DNA from: Candidatus Uhrbacteria bacterium
GTDB taxonomy: Bacteria; Patescibacteriota; Patescibacteriia; 2-12-FULL-60-25
Direction: 5' to 3'
Assembly: GCA_903829075.1 (NCBI GenBank)
Contig: CAIKOH010000027.1
Span: 1 to 56,369, forward strand
Length of the DNA stretch: 56,369 nucleotides
Below are positions 24,691-32,537 of the stretch, one piece after another. A model generated the notes under the pieces. It was not told the origin of the DNA. It did no database searches and saw only the letters and a program-made list of their open reading frames with translations. The position numbers and the translations under genes were made by a program. Each line of letters begins with the position of its first letter. The first letter of the stretch is position 1.

Positions 24691-24717
24691 GTTTTTCAAA
24701 AATGATAGACGCGACAG

Positions 24718-24746
24718 TTGACCAATACCTCGCTTAGCGATATGCT
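24718..24746 (+). promoter_or_regulatory. Promoter of the 6S-like RNA
   Basis: TTGACC, 17-nt spacer, TATGCT; the predicted start at about 24753 is two bases before the closing stem. Confidence 0.65.
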
Positions 24747-24752
24747 CAAAAA

Positions 24753-24910
24753 TAGGTGCTCCTTTGAAAGCTGCGTGGCCGGCACTTCGTCCTTACAGCG
24801 ACCGTCCGATCTCGTATCGGATACTCTCTCCTTTCGCCATCAGGACGAATCCTCGCGGGAACTCCCGCAAGATCTCGCCGCGCTCCGCAGCTTTAAACGG
24901 AGCACCCAAC
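24753..24910 (+). ncRNA. 6S-like regulatory RNA (candidate)
   Basis: The ends 24755-24775 and 24886-24906 pair over 21 positions with only two mismatches. The interior has an apical stem TTCGTCC/GGACGAA carrying TCCGAT-CTCGT-ATCGGA, and a small hairpin GCGGG-AACT-CCCGC on the 3' side. A long closing stem, a wide central opening with a small 3'-side hairpin and an apical stem, at about 155 nt, is the layout of 6S RNA, which mimics an open promoter and binds RNA polymerase. Its own promoter starts exactly at the stem. The SRP signature GGAAGGAAGCAG and RNase P motifs are absent. The call rests on fold, not sequence identity. Confidence 0.45.
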
Positions 24911-24956
24911 CCGCTGCGCCTCGCCTCCTTTTTTTGCGAGCGGATCATCGATTCCG

Positions 24957-27185
24957 CTATTCAGTTTTTTTTAATTTCTCCACATCCTCCAATTTCACTG
25001 AAAGCAACTGCGACAACCCATCCTGACCCATCGTCACCCCATACAACACATGCGCTTGCATCATCGTCATACGATTATGCGTGATCACCACAAATTGCGT
25101 GTGATGTGCGAGGTCGTGGATAATTTCTCCAAACTTTCGTGCGTTGGATTCATCGAGCGCCGCATCAACCTCATCAAGAACGATGAAGGGCGAGGGGTTC
25201 GTTGCCATGATGGCACAGATCAACGCAATCGAGGTCAAGGCACGTTCACCGCCAGATAATAGAGCGATGGATTTGAACCGTTTACCGGGTGGAGTAGCCT
25301 GAATTTCGATGCCGGCGATAGCTTCTTTGTTCTCTGTGCCTCCAATCTCATTCCCCTCTTCGTCGACCTCCGGCTCTGCCTGCATTTCAACCAAACTCGC
25401 TTCCCCACCACCAAACAACCGCTTAAACGCAGCAGAAAATTCTCGATTCAACGTTTCAAAAGCCTTCACCGAACGTTCGCGAATCGTCGCATCTAATTCC
25501 GTCACCACGATTTCAAGATCTGCGATGCTGGCGTTCAGATCCATGACCTGCGTCTGCAAAAAATCATAGCGCGTTTTTGTGTCCTCAAATTCCTTGATGA
25601 CTTGCGGATCAATCCCACCGATCCATTCAAGCTGCGTACGCGCCTTTTGCAGACGCGCCGGAGCTTCCGGTTCCAACGGACGATCATCAAGCGTAGAGGC
25701 AATCGCTTCTAATTCGTTCTCGAGTTGCGGCGCATGCAAACGCAGCTCTGAAATAAATCCTTCGCGACGCGTTTCTTGACGCGCAACCTCGATCGCAGCC
25801 TCCGATACACGACGCTCGATCGTACGCACAGATTCACGCAAACTCGTCAGCTTGTGCTGCGTAACAAATACCTGCTGACGCGAATCACGCTCCTTGGCGT
25901 GCCATGTTTCTACCTCCTGTTGCGCGTGCGCAAGACGCGTTTCCATATCCTGCATGGCCTGCACGAGCGCAAAATATTCACGCTCCAAAGCTGGATCAGA
26001 CTGAACGGTTGTGGTCGGTTCCGGAGCTGGCCGCTGCAACTTCCCGATTAAATCCGCGCTCAATGCATGCAGTTCCTCGAAGGCCTGACGCACACTTACA
26101 ACGTCAACGGACTGTTCTCGCAGGATCTGCAGCAACGCCTCATGCTTCGCATGCATCGCGTCCAATCGTTCAATAATTTTTGATAGTGGCAATGGCGACC
26201 AGGGTTTTTCCGCACGCACTGCCGCAACCGCACGCTTCGTTTCAAGCGCGAGCTGTTGTTCGCGAATTTTTGTTCGTTCACGTTGCAACGCATCCAGCGT
26301 TTTCCGCGCTTCTTGAAAACCATCCAATACGGGAACAGCTTGCTCCATTCCATCCAACTCGCGCTGCAACGTCTGCATCTCCGTCTCTTTGGCGGATTGT
26401 TCGGCAACAACCTGCACATGACGATCACGCGCCGTTTTCAACGCACGCGACAGCTCACGATATTGAATACCGTACACACGCCGTTCAAGCGTTCGGACCT
26501 CTTCCAAGAGAGAATCGCGCTCCTGCAAACGCTTTGCCTGTCGTGCGAGGCTCGAAACGCGTGGTTCAAGTTCACGTAAAATCGCCTCGGTTTGCCCCAC
26601 ATGTTCACGTGTCGCATCAAGTTTATGCAACGCATTTTGTCGTTTGAGTTGAAATGGACGCACGCCAAATGCTTCTTCAAAAAATTCCTTACGCTCTGCT
26701 GGACTTGCGACAAACACATGATCGATCATGCCCTGGCCAATGACGCTATAACTGCGCTGACTCACCCCAGCCTGCGACAAAAATAACACGATATCCTGCA
26801 AACGCGCGGCCTCACGGTTCAACAAATATTCTGATTGACCATCACGATAGAGTCGACGCGTGATCTCCAATTCGGCCGGCATGCCGTCCACATGCGCGGA
26901 ACCTGCCTCATTTTCTAATATCAAGGTTACCTCAGCAAAACCTGAACGCGCGCGCGAGGTACTGCCAGAAAAAATGACATCTTCAGATTTTTTGCCACGC
27001 AATAATTTCAAACTCTGCTCCCCCATCACCCAACGAATCGCATCCGCGACGTTCGATTTCCCTGATCCGTTTGGACCAACAATCGCAGTGATCCCACGAC
27101 GACCTTGCGCGTCAGGCAAAAATTCCAACGCCGTTTTTTGCGCAAAAGTCTTGAATCCCTGGAGTTCGAGGCGTTTAAGAAACAT
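24957..27185 (-). CDS. smc: Short SMC chromosome-segregation ATPase, apparently hinge-less
   Basis: This 742-aa protein has a complete SMC head. It starts FLKRLELQGFKTFAQKT, with Walker A GPNGSGKSN near residue 40, an N-terminal arm, and at the C-terminus LSGGE (near 640) and Walker B FIVLDEVDAALDE (near 670), then the ITHNR switch. Canonical bacterial SMC is about 1150-1200 aa. Here the two arms meet around residues 330-400 with only a short Pro/Thr linker (LQRPAPEPTTTVQSDP) and no recognisable hinge. The head ATPase that organises chromosomes is intact. ATG 27185 has a TACCAT box 10 nt upstream and no SD; divergent from epmA. Confidence 0.9.
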   Translation of the reverse strand: MFLKRLELQGFKTFAQKTALEFLPDAQGRRGITAIVGPNGSGKSNVADAIRWVMGEQSLKLLRGKKSEDVIFSGSTSRARSGFAEVTLILENEAGSAHVDGMPAELEITRRLYRDGQSEYLLNREAARLQDIVLFLSQAGVSQRSYSVIGQGMIDHVFVASPAERKEFFEEAFGVRPFQLKRQNALHKLDATREHVGQTEAILRELEPRVSSLARQAKRLQERDSLLEEVRTLERRVYGIQYRELSRALKTARDRHVQVVAEQSAKETEMQTLQRELDGMEQAVPVLDGFQEARKTLDALQRERTKIREQQLALETKRAVAAVRAEKPWSPLPLSKIIERLDAMHAKHEALLQILREQSVDVVSVRQAFEELHALSADLIGKLQRPAPEPTTTVQSDPALEREYFALVQAMQDMETRLAHAQQEVETWHAKERDSRQQVFVTQHKLTSLRESVRTIERRVSEAAIEVARQETRREGFISELRLHAPQLENELEAIASTLDDRPLEPEAPARLQKARTQLEWIGGIDPQVIKEFEDTKTRYDFLQTQVMDLNASIADLEIVVTELDATIRERSVKAFETLNREFSAAFKRLFGGGEASLVEMQAEPEVDEEGNEIGGTENKEAIAGIEIQATPPGKRFKSIALLSGGERALTSIALICAIMATNPSPFIVLDEVDAALDESNARKFGEIIHDLAHHTQFVVITHNRMTMMQAHVLYGVTMGQDGLSQLLSVKLEDVEKLKKTE

Positions 27186-27256
27186 ACTTCGCCCTATGGT
27201 AGCCGGAGACGCGTGGCTTGTCGATCAACCGGTACGATGCTAGCATCTTTCGACCT

Positions 27257-28240
27257 ATGTCCCTCGATTATCTTCGCACGCGCAGCCAGATCATCCGTCT
27301 TGTTCGACGATTTTTTGATGAACAAGGATTTACCGAGATGCACACCCCGCGACTCGTCGGCTTCCCCGGCCAAGAAGCATATCTTGAATCCGTTTGCGCG
27401 CAGGTCCACGAACAAAATGGACGCGCGCACGAAGCAGGACTCATCACCTCGCCGGAATATTCCATGAAAAAGTTGCTTGGTGCAGGCATGGATAAGATTT
27501 ATGATCTTGGTCCGTGCTTTCGCGACGGTGAACCTTGGGACGGTACGCATGATCTCGAATTTTTGTTGCTTGAATGGTATCGACGTGATGCGGGATTAGA
27601 AGAATTAATGAACGATACAGAAGCGATGATCCGATACGTTGCAGGACAAGATGACAGATTCGGAACCGAACCGTTCCGCCGTCTGTCCGTCAGCGAGTCC
27701 CTGAAGATCTATGCGAACGTCGAACTTGAACCGCTCCTCGAAGATCGCGAAGCCTTATCAAAAGTCGTCCGTGAACACGGGCAAACGGTTCAACCCGATG
27801 ATTCCTGGGATGATTTGTTCTTCAAACTCTTTTTAAGCGAGGTGGAACCAAAGTTGGGCTGGTCAGATAACAAAAAGAGACACCGGCCAACCTTTCTCTA
27901 TAACTATCCTGCCTGCATGGCTGCGCTTGCACGACGTGATCCAAAGGATCCGCGTTTTGCGCTGCGCACGGAGCTCTACATCGGCGACTTAGAGCTGGCA
28001 AATGGATTTGCCGAGCTCTGCGACCCCGTCGAACAACGCGTGCGTTTTATCGAAGAACAGAAATTACGAAAAAAACTTGGAAAAAAAGTTTGGCCGCTCG
28101 ATGAACATTTTCTAATGAGCCTTCCGGGGATGGGAAATGCTGCTGGAATTGCCTTTGGCGTGGATCGCTTAGTGATGTTGCTGACAGGGATAACCTCGAT
28201 CAGCGAACTAATGCCAGTACCAATTCGAGAAAGGTTCTAA
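27257..28240 (+). CDS. epmA: EF-P lysyl-lysine ligase-like class II synthetase
   Basis: A 327-aa stand-alone class II lysyl-tRNA-synthetase catalytic core without the anticodon-binding domain, as in EpmA/GenX/PoxA. Visible motifs are ITSPEYSMKKLLGAG, IYDLGPCFRDGE, HDLEFLLLEWYR, the ELANGFAELCDP segment and the motif 3 GIAFGVDRLVMLLTG. EpmA attaches (R)-beta-lysine, made by EpmB, to the conserved lysine of EF-P; efp is two genes downstream, which supports the assignment. No epmB is in this window. ATG 27257 follows an extended -10 (TGCTAGCAT) by 10 nt with no SD. Confidence 0.88.
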   Translation: MSLDYLRTRSQIIRLVRRFFDEQGFTEMHTPRLVGFPGQEAYLESVCAQVHEQNGRAHEAGLITSPEYSMKKLLGAGMDKIYDLGPCFRDGEPWDGTHDLEFLLLEWYRRDAGLEELMNDTEAMIRYVAGQDDRFGTEPFRRLSVSESLKIYANVELEPLLEDREALSKVVREHGQTVQPDDSWDDLFFKLFLSEVEPKLGWSDNKKRHRPTFLYNYPACMAALARRDPKDPRFALRTELYIGDLELANGFAELCDPVEQRVRFIEEQKLRKKLGKKVWPLDEHFLMSLPGMGNAAGIAFGVDRLVMLLTGITSISELMPVPIRERF

Positions 28241-28285
28241 CTTCTTCGTCTTCGCCGAGAGCGTCTGCTATCATGGGTCTCATCT

Positions 28286-28618
28286 ATGGGATATCTTCTT
28301 GCGACGCTATCGGCGCTCGTGGAGGTCAGCGCAGATTTTTTATCCAAACGCTGGTCGATTCAGGGTGGGGTTGCGCTAGCGACGTTGGCAATCGCCTTGT
28401 ACGCGACCAACGGAGCACTCTTTTTGGCCTCGCTTCACTACGGAAAACTGACCGTTCTCGCGGCCGTATGGGTCGTGATGGTGTTCGTCGCCACCTCTTG
28501 CATCGGCATTTTTGTGTATCACGAATCCATCAACCGAATTGAATTCTTGGCGCTCGCTCTTGGTTTTTGCTCAATTCTCCTCTTCGTATCAGATGAAATT
28601 TTAACGCATCGAAGTTGA
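28286..28618 (+). CDS. SMR/EmrE-like small membrane transporter
   Basis: A 110-aa protein with four transmembrane helices, matching the small multidrug resistance family in length and layout. The first helix carries a glutamate (ALVEVSADFLSKRW) at the position of EmrE Glu14, the proton/substrate site; helix 3 reads AAVWVVMVFVATSCIGIF. It could export cationic compounds or act as an EamA-type half transporter. The start follows TGCTATCAT by 11 nt. It sits between epmA and efp, an arrangement without an obvious functional link. Confidence 0.75.
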   Translation: MGYLLATLSALVEVSADFLSKRWSIQGGVALATLAIALYATNGALFLASLHYGKLTVLAAVWVVMVFVATSCIGIFVYHESINRIEFLALALGFCSILLFVSDEILTHRS

Positions 28619-28653
28619 CACGGTCGCCATGTTTCGGCATACTCGGGTCAACT

Positions 28654-29217
28654 ATGGCCTCCCCTTCTGACATCAAAAAAAATATTGTATTGCGTGACGC
28701 CCAAGGCTTGTGGATTGTGGTGGATTTTCAACACGTGAACCCGGGTAAAGGCGCTGCTTTTGTGCGCACACGCATGAAAAATATCCAGAGTGGAAAGGTT
28801 TTGGAAACAACCTTTAAGACCTCCGAAAGCGTGGACATTGTCGAGGTTGAACATCGCCGCATGCAGTATCTGTACCACGATGCCACGGGGTACACCTTCA
28901 TGGATCAGGGCACCTACGAACAGGCCACCATGTCAGATGACGACGTAGGCGATCAAGGACGCTACCTGCGCGAAGGCATGGAAATCCAGGTCTCGACCTT
29001 TGAAGAACGTCCGATTGCGATCGAACTTCCACGCAAAATGACCTTTAAGGTGATCGAAACCGCCGAAGCTGTAGCCGGAAACACCGCCAGCGGTGGCAAC
29101 ATGAACAAAGAGGCGGTCGTCGAAGGCGGCATCCACATTCGTGTTCCACTCTTCATCAAACAGGGTGAAGAGGTCATCATCAACACCGAAAGCGGAGAAT
29201 ATGTCGAACGAGCGTGA
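28654..29217 (+). CDS. efp: Translation elongation factor P
   Basis: Relieves ribosomes stalled at polyproline. The 187-aa, three-domain protein has the KOW-like N-terminal domain with FQHVNPGKGAAFVRT; the lysine at residue 32 is the site modified by EpmA. The middle FMDQGTYEQ and C-terminal IHIRVPLFIKQGEEV and NTESGEYVERA match EF-P. ATG 28654 is favoured over 28615: it gives the standard length, and a CATACT -10 lies 10 nt upstream. Terminator at 29261. Confidence 0.95.
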   Translation: MASPSDIKKNIVLRDAQGLWIVVDFQHVNPGKGAAFVRTRMKNIQSGKVLETTFKTSESVDIVEVEHRRMQYLYHDATGYTFMDQGTYEQATMSDDDVGDQGRYLREGMEIQVSTFEERPIAIELPRKMTFKVIETAEAVAGNTASGGNMNKEAVVEGGIHIRVPLFIKQGEEVIINTESGEYVERA

Positions 29218-29260
29218 GATCAAACACGCGCTTCACTCCATATCACCCTGATTGATCAAC

Positions 29261-29288
29261 AAAAAACGCTCTCCAAAGAGTGTTTTTT
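29261..29288 (+). terminator. Terminator of efp
   Basis: AAAAAACGCTCT / AGAGTGTTTTTT with a CCAA loop. Confidence 0.85.
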
Positions 29289-29316
29289 GATAGGAACATC
29301 TGATATACTTGAATCC

Positions 29317-29925
29317 ATGTCAACATCTTCTGTGAAACGGATGCGTGCACCGCTCGTTCTTGTCTGCGCTCTGATCCTCTTCGGCGCAGGTTGTTCGTCC
29401 ACAAAAAAACCAGCCTACATTCCAGGACAACTCCTGAATGACACGCAGCGCAGAACGCTCAGCGATGCAGATCGCGAAGCCGCGATGCAATCGTATCTTC
29501 AGGCACATCCCCTCGCAACATCCACGCCTGACATCGCGACACAAGATACGGCTGCTGCTCAAGCACGAACCATTGCAGCACATGAAACACCGGAACGTGT
29601 CGCGAATTTTTCTGGAGACGCGCATCATGCACAAGGCATGGTTCGTCTATTTACGCATGGCCAAGAAAAACACCTGGTCCTATCTGATGATTTCACAGTT
29701 GATGCCGGGCTAGATCTGATGATCGCCCTCAGCACCTCATCCGCCCCCATCACCACACATATCGCCGACGTAACCTCCCTCATCAACATAGGAACACTCA
29801 CCTTCTCACATGGCGGACAGATGTATCCATTACCAACAGATCTTGAACTTAATCAGATACATTCCGTTGTCGTGTACTCATCCTCATTCAATGTGGTGTT
29901 CGGGACAGCGAGTTTTGATGAATAA
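29317..29925 (+). CDS. DM13-domain lipoprotein
   Basis: A 202-aa lipoprotein with signal LVLVCALILFGAGC and lipobox cysteine. After a spacer of about 80 residues the C-terminal domain reads LVLSDDFTVDAGLDLMIALST ... NIGTLTFSHGGQMYPLP ... SVVVYSSSFNVVFGTASF. This matches the DM13 fold, a small beta domain proposed to act in electron transfer or surface interactions. The extended -10 TGATATACT ends 7 nt before ATG 29317, so the mRNA should be leaderless. Confidence 0.85.
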   Translation: MSTSSVKRMRAPLVLVCALILFGAGCSSTKKPAYIPGQLLNDTQRRTLSDADREAAMQSYLQAHPLATSTPDIATQDTAAAQARTIAAHETPERVANFSGDAHHAQGMVRLFTHGQEKHLVLSDDFTVDAGLDLMIALSTSSAPITTHIADVTSLINIGTLTFSHGGQMYPLPTDLELNQIHSVVVYSSSFNVVFGTASFDE

Positions 29926-29929
29926 GAAA

Positions 29930-29952
29930 CGCCCGCAGAGCATGCAGGCGTC
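29930..29952 (-). terminator. Probable terminator of the 29994 gene
   Basis: Minus strand ACGCC-T-GCA / TGC-G-GGCGT stem followed by TTCTTATTC. Confidence 0.55.
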
Positions 29953-29993
29953 AGAAACGAACCATGGACCACGAGGTTGAAAAACTGAGCGGA

Positions 29994-30467
29994 TCAGATC
30001 TCGAACGCGCCGGAATGCGCTTGCGGCGGACGCTCACTCTCGGATGTTCCGAGGTGGCACAACGGTCGAGAACCATCCAATTCCGCGACGCTGCAAAAAA
30101 AATCCGCCATAGACTCAAGCTCCAACAATGGAATACCGGAACTGTGTCGATTCAATTGCAGGGTGCGGAGCCATCCCTTCCAACGCTCCAACACCCTATC
30201 CTCACGAAACTCAACAGGCACCATTTCGCGCAACCTGTTTCGACAGAGCTCGCAGTTCGTAAACGGTTGCCCATCCTCCCCCCTCATGAGATCAATCACA
30301 CACGCCGCATCCATGAAGGCGTCGTGCAGCCCCTCCTTTCTTTCACCCCTTCTACGAGTCCGTGGATCCATACATAGCCGAATGTATTGACCCATACTGG
30401 CGGCCGATGTGCGCCACGCATTCGAAAGCAGCAGGTGCTTGATCTGACCCCCACCATGCGTCCCCAT
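29994..30467 (-). CDS. Unknown accessory protein with CxxC motif, 157 aa
   Basis: No family is recognised. The start ATG 30467 (MGTHGGGQIKH) is supported by AGGAGT 8 nt upstream; a GTG at 30503 precedes the SD. The protein is charged and helical with a NCELCRNRLREM segment and other scattered cysteines, which might bind zinc. Promoter TTGAGG-17-TATGAT lies at 30513-30541. It lies immediately upstream of, and divergent from, tRNA-Leu. One of the SD-type accessory genes. Confidence 0.6.
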   Translation of the reverse strand: MGTHGGGQIKHLLLSNAWRTSAASMGQYIRLCMDPRTRRRGERKEGLHDAFMDAACVIDLMRGEDGQPFTNCELCRNRLREMVPVEFREDRVLERWKGWLRTLQLNRHSSGIPLLELESMADFFCSVAELDGSRPLCHLGTSESERPPQAHSGAFEI

Positions 30468-30512
30468 CGATCTTACACTCCTTGTCAAAAATTCCTGCGC
30501 CACGTGTCCCCC

Positions 30513-30541
30513 ATCATAAAAATAAGGAGTCTACACCTCAA
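30513..30541 (-). promoter_or_regulatory. Promoter of the 29994 gene
   Basis: Minus strand TTGAGG, 17-nt spacer, TATGAT. Confidence 0.6.
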
Positions 30542-30575
30542 CATCCTTAACATAGATTGAAGAGTTTTGCAAGGA

Positions 30576-30604
30576 TTGCCTAAACACCTGCAATCCTTTA
30601 CTCT
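30576..30604 (+). promoter_or_regulatory. Promoter of tRNA-Leu
   Basis: TTGCCT, 17-nt spacer, TACTCT; start predicted about 8 nt before the tRNA. Confidence 0.65.
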
Positions 30605-30619
30605 AGAACTTGTTCGCCT

Positions 30620-30706
30620 GGGCGAGTGGCGAAATTGGCATACGCGCCAGCCTTAGGAGCTGGTGGATTTACCTCCGTGCGGGTTCAAGTCCCGCCTCGC
30701 CCACCA
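30620..30706 (+). tRNA. tRNA-Leu(TAG)
   Basis: 87 nt with acceptor GGGCGAG/CTCGCCC, discriminator A, encoded CCA, class II variable arm and anticodon loop CTTAGGA giving UAG. Confidence 0.97.
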
Positions 30707-30708
30707 CA

Positions 30709-30746
30709 AAAACTTTCATTGTTTAGATGGAGGTTTTTTGTTTTTT
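30709..30746 (+). terminator. Terminator of tRNA-Leu
   Basis: AAAACTTTCAT / ATGGAGGTTTT stem with G-U pairs, then T-rich tail. Confidence 0.75.
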
Positions 30747-30818
30747 CAACTACACAAAGAGAAAACCGTCCTCACATGAGAAGCCGACAAAGGCATCTGC
30801 AAAGACAGTCGTGAAAGT

Positions 30819-31112
30819 TCAGGCGACGTCGCGAAGGATCTCGGACGCTTCGTCGCACACCTCGTCATGATCCTCATCTTCCCCAAACGGATCAGGTTCA
30901 TCACACGGCGGAAAAACATGGTACTTAGCAACATAGATCCCGCCCGCGACCTTGATAACGACATCTGCTTCGTATTCATCACCGGGCAGAATAGATCGCA
31001 CGCATCCATGACATCGATGCTCCTTGTACGCTATTCTTTGATAGTGCCGAAGGCGCCTGTATCGCGACTTACGTGGCCGTTTCTCCTCATGACGCACGAT
31101 TCGCAGTCCCAT
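30819..31112 (-). CDS. Probable zinc-binding accessory protein, 97 aa
   Basis: The N-terminus is very basic (RIVRHEEKRPRKSRYRRLRHYQR), followed by a CHGC pair, a short beta region, H-x3-PPC as a second ligand pair, and an acidic C-terminus (DEPDPFGEDEDHDEVCDEAS). Two Cys pairs with a His suggest a small zinc ribbon; phage and plasmid proteins with this look exist, but I cannot name a family. SD AGGTG lies 5 nt before ATG 31112 and a near-consensus promoter is at 31144-31172. Confidence 0.6.
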   Translation of the reverse strand: MGLRIVRHEEKRPRKSRYRRLRHYQRIAYKEHRCHGCVRSILPGDEYEADVVIKVAGGIYVAKYHVFPPCDEPDPFGEDEDHDEVCDEASEILRDVA

Positions 31113-31143
31113 GTGTCACCTCGCGAGTTCGTCTGTGATCAAA

Positions 31144-31172
31144 ATGCTACCCATACACCTACGGATTGTCAA
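31144..31172 (-). promoter_or_regulatory. Promoter of the 30819 gene
   Basis: Minus strand TTGACA, 17-nt spacer, TAGCAT. Confidence 0.75.
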
Positions 31173-31235
31173 CCATAACATTAGAAGCAGAATATCTTTC
31201 ATCAAAATCTCCTCGCGTGCTATCCTCTTCGTACT

Positions 31236-31508
31236 ATGTTTCCTTCCACCTCCGCTCCTTTACGACCAACCTCATCGAGATTCGCTCCTCCAAGATCTGC
31301 CGCCTCATCAGATCTCTTTGATCCATCCTCGCCACCAGCGGCCTCACGTCTACGACAACTCAGCCGTGAACTTGAAGAGGCTACGCGCGATCTTGAGAAG
31401 GCGTTAGCACGTTACAAAAATCTGTCGATGCGTCTACGCGAAGAAAGCGAAGACGACACCATGCGCACACGCTTGCAACGGAATATCGATCAGGATGATC
31501 TCGTATAA
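31236..31508 (+). CDS. Small coiled-coil protein, unknown, 90 aa
   Basis: The N-terminal 35 residues are Ser/Pro-rich and probably disordered. Residues 37-75 form a single strongly predicted coiled coil (RLRQLSRELEEATRDLEKAL). No family is recognised. The extended -10 TGCTATCCT (hexamer 31221-31226) ends 9 nt before the ATG with no SD, in the leaderless style of the core genes, which supports it being real. Confidence 0.65.
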   Translation: MFPSTSAPLRPTSSRFAPPRSAASSDLFDPSSPPAASRLRQLSRELEEATRDLEKALARYKNLSMRLREESEDDTMRTRLQRNIDQDDLV

Positions 31509-31521
31509 AAATCTTGCAATC

Positions 31522-31549
31522 AAAAATTCCTCACGCGTGAGGAATTTTT
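31522..31549. terminator. Bidirectional terminator
   Basis: Perfect palindrome AAAAATTCCTCACG / CGTGAGGAATTTTT between the 31236 gene and tRNA-Thr. Confidence 0.85.
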
Positions 31550-31551
31550 CG

Positions 31552-31627
31552 TGGAGCCGACGACCGGGATTGAACCGGTGACCTCATCCTTACCATGGAT
31601 GTGCTCTACCAGCTGAGCTACGTCGGC
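31552..31627 (-). tRNA. tRNA-Thr(GGT)
   Basis: 76 nt with acceptor GCCGACG/CGTCGGC, discriminator T, encoded CCA and anticodon loop ATGGTAA giving GGU. Its first 10 nt are also the last codons and stop of the TPR gene on the same strand. Confidence 0.97.
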
Positions 31628-32517
31628 GACTGTTCCAGTGTCTCTACTTTTTTCTTCCAGGCCTGCAATTTATTCGCATCATCCGTCAACAAACGTAAAC
31701 GCTGATAACGGTGACGCGATTCAGCGACGTCCTGTAACGCCACGGCGGTCGCGAGGCACAGCTCGGTGTACTTTGGACTGCTTGGCTCAAGCTCTGAGGC
31801 ACGCACGGCGAATGGCTTCGCCTTCGCTGCCTGTTCACGATCAAGATAAAACGTGGCGAGCGAAGCCTGATGCTGCGCCTGTTTTGGCGCTGCAGCCACG
31901 GCCTTGAGATGCAATGACTCGGCTTGCGCAACATCGCCCTCGGCTTCGGCAATATCGGCTAACGCGGAAAATGCAGCGTCGTCATTTTTGCGTATCTTCA
32001 GCACAAAGTCAAATGTCTCTCTGGCTTGTGGGTACAGTTTCTGCTTTAGATAGATCTGCCCCAACCCTTTATAGGCCTCAATATGATGCGTGTTTAACGA
32101 AAGGACCTCCAAAAAACGACGTTCTGCATCTACCCATTTCTGATCTCTAGCTAAGGACTTTCCTTCACTCATCAAGCTCTGCACGCGCTCGCGCACTGAT
32201 GGGGACATCGCGGCCAAGGGCGATTGGACACGACGATACATGCGCTCAAACGCATACAAACGCGCCTCCCAATGACGCGCCTGACGCTCCGCAAGCACGC
32301 GCACGCGGCGCGAAAGACGATACAGCGGCTCAAGTCGATCTGAGGTTAAGCGCTGCAAGCGCTGTTCGATCAGATGATATCGCTGTCGACGCTGCTGTTC
32401 GCTTTTGACAGAGGTTGGATCAAGCAGACGCATCTCATTCCAATGGCGCGCCACAATCACGCCCATGGTGCCCAGGGCGACGATGGTGATACCGAGTGAT
32501 GCGAGTGCGAGGATCAT
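31618..32517 (-). CDS. Membrane-anchored TPR protein
   Basis: A 299-aa protein with one N-terminal transmembrane helix (ALASLGITIVALGTMGVIVA) and a basic helical linker. From about residue 125 there are tetratricopeptide repeats (WVDAERRFLEVLSLN, IEAYKGLGQIYLKQKLY, DDAAFSALADIAEAEGD, AQHQASLATFYLDREQ). It is probably a scaffold at the membrane face. The start 32517 avoids the overlap with tpiA that the ATG at 32562 would cause. The stop TAG at 31618-31620 lies inside the tRNA-Thr acceptor stem, so processing of the tRNA would cut the 3' end of the mRNA. Confidence 0.8.
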   Translation of the reverse strand: MILALASLGITIVALGTMGVIVARHWNEMRLLDPTSVKSEQQRRQRYHLIEQRLQRLTSDRLEPLYRLSRRVRVLAERQARHWEARLYAFERMYRRVQSPLAAMSPSVRERVQSLMSEGKSLARDQKWVDAERRFLEVLSLNTHHIEAYKGLGQIYLKQKLYPQARETFDFVLKIRKNDDAAFSALADIAEAEGDVAQAESLHLKAVAAAPKQAQHQASLATFYLDREQAAKAKPFAVRASELEPSSPKYTELCLATAVALQDVAESRHRYQRLRLLTDDANKLQAWKKKVETLEQSPT

Positions 32518-32537
32518 AGTAAACACGCTTCTCCCTT

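Noticed and set aside
24753-24910. SRP 4.5S RNA or RNase P RNA
   Set aside because: The GGAAGGAAGCAG loop and the RNase P core motifs are absent; the fold fits 6S better.
29964-30377. 137-codon plus-strand ORF
   Set aside because: Opposite a minus-strand gene with promoter and SD; no start signals of its own.
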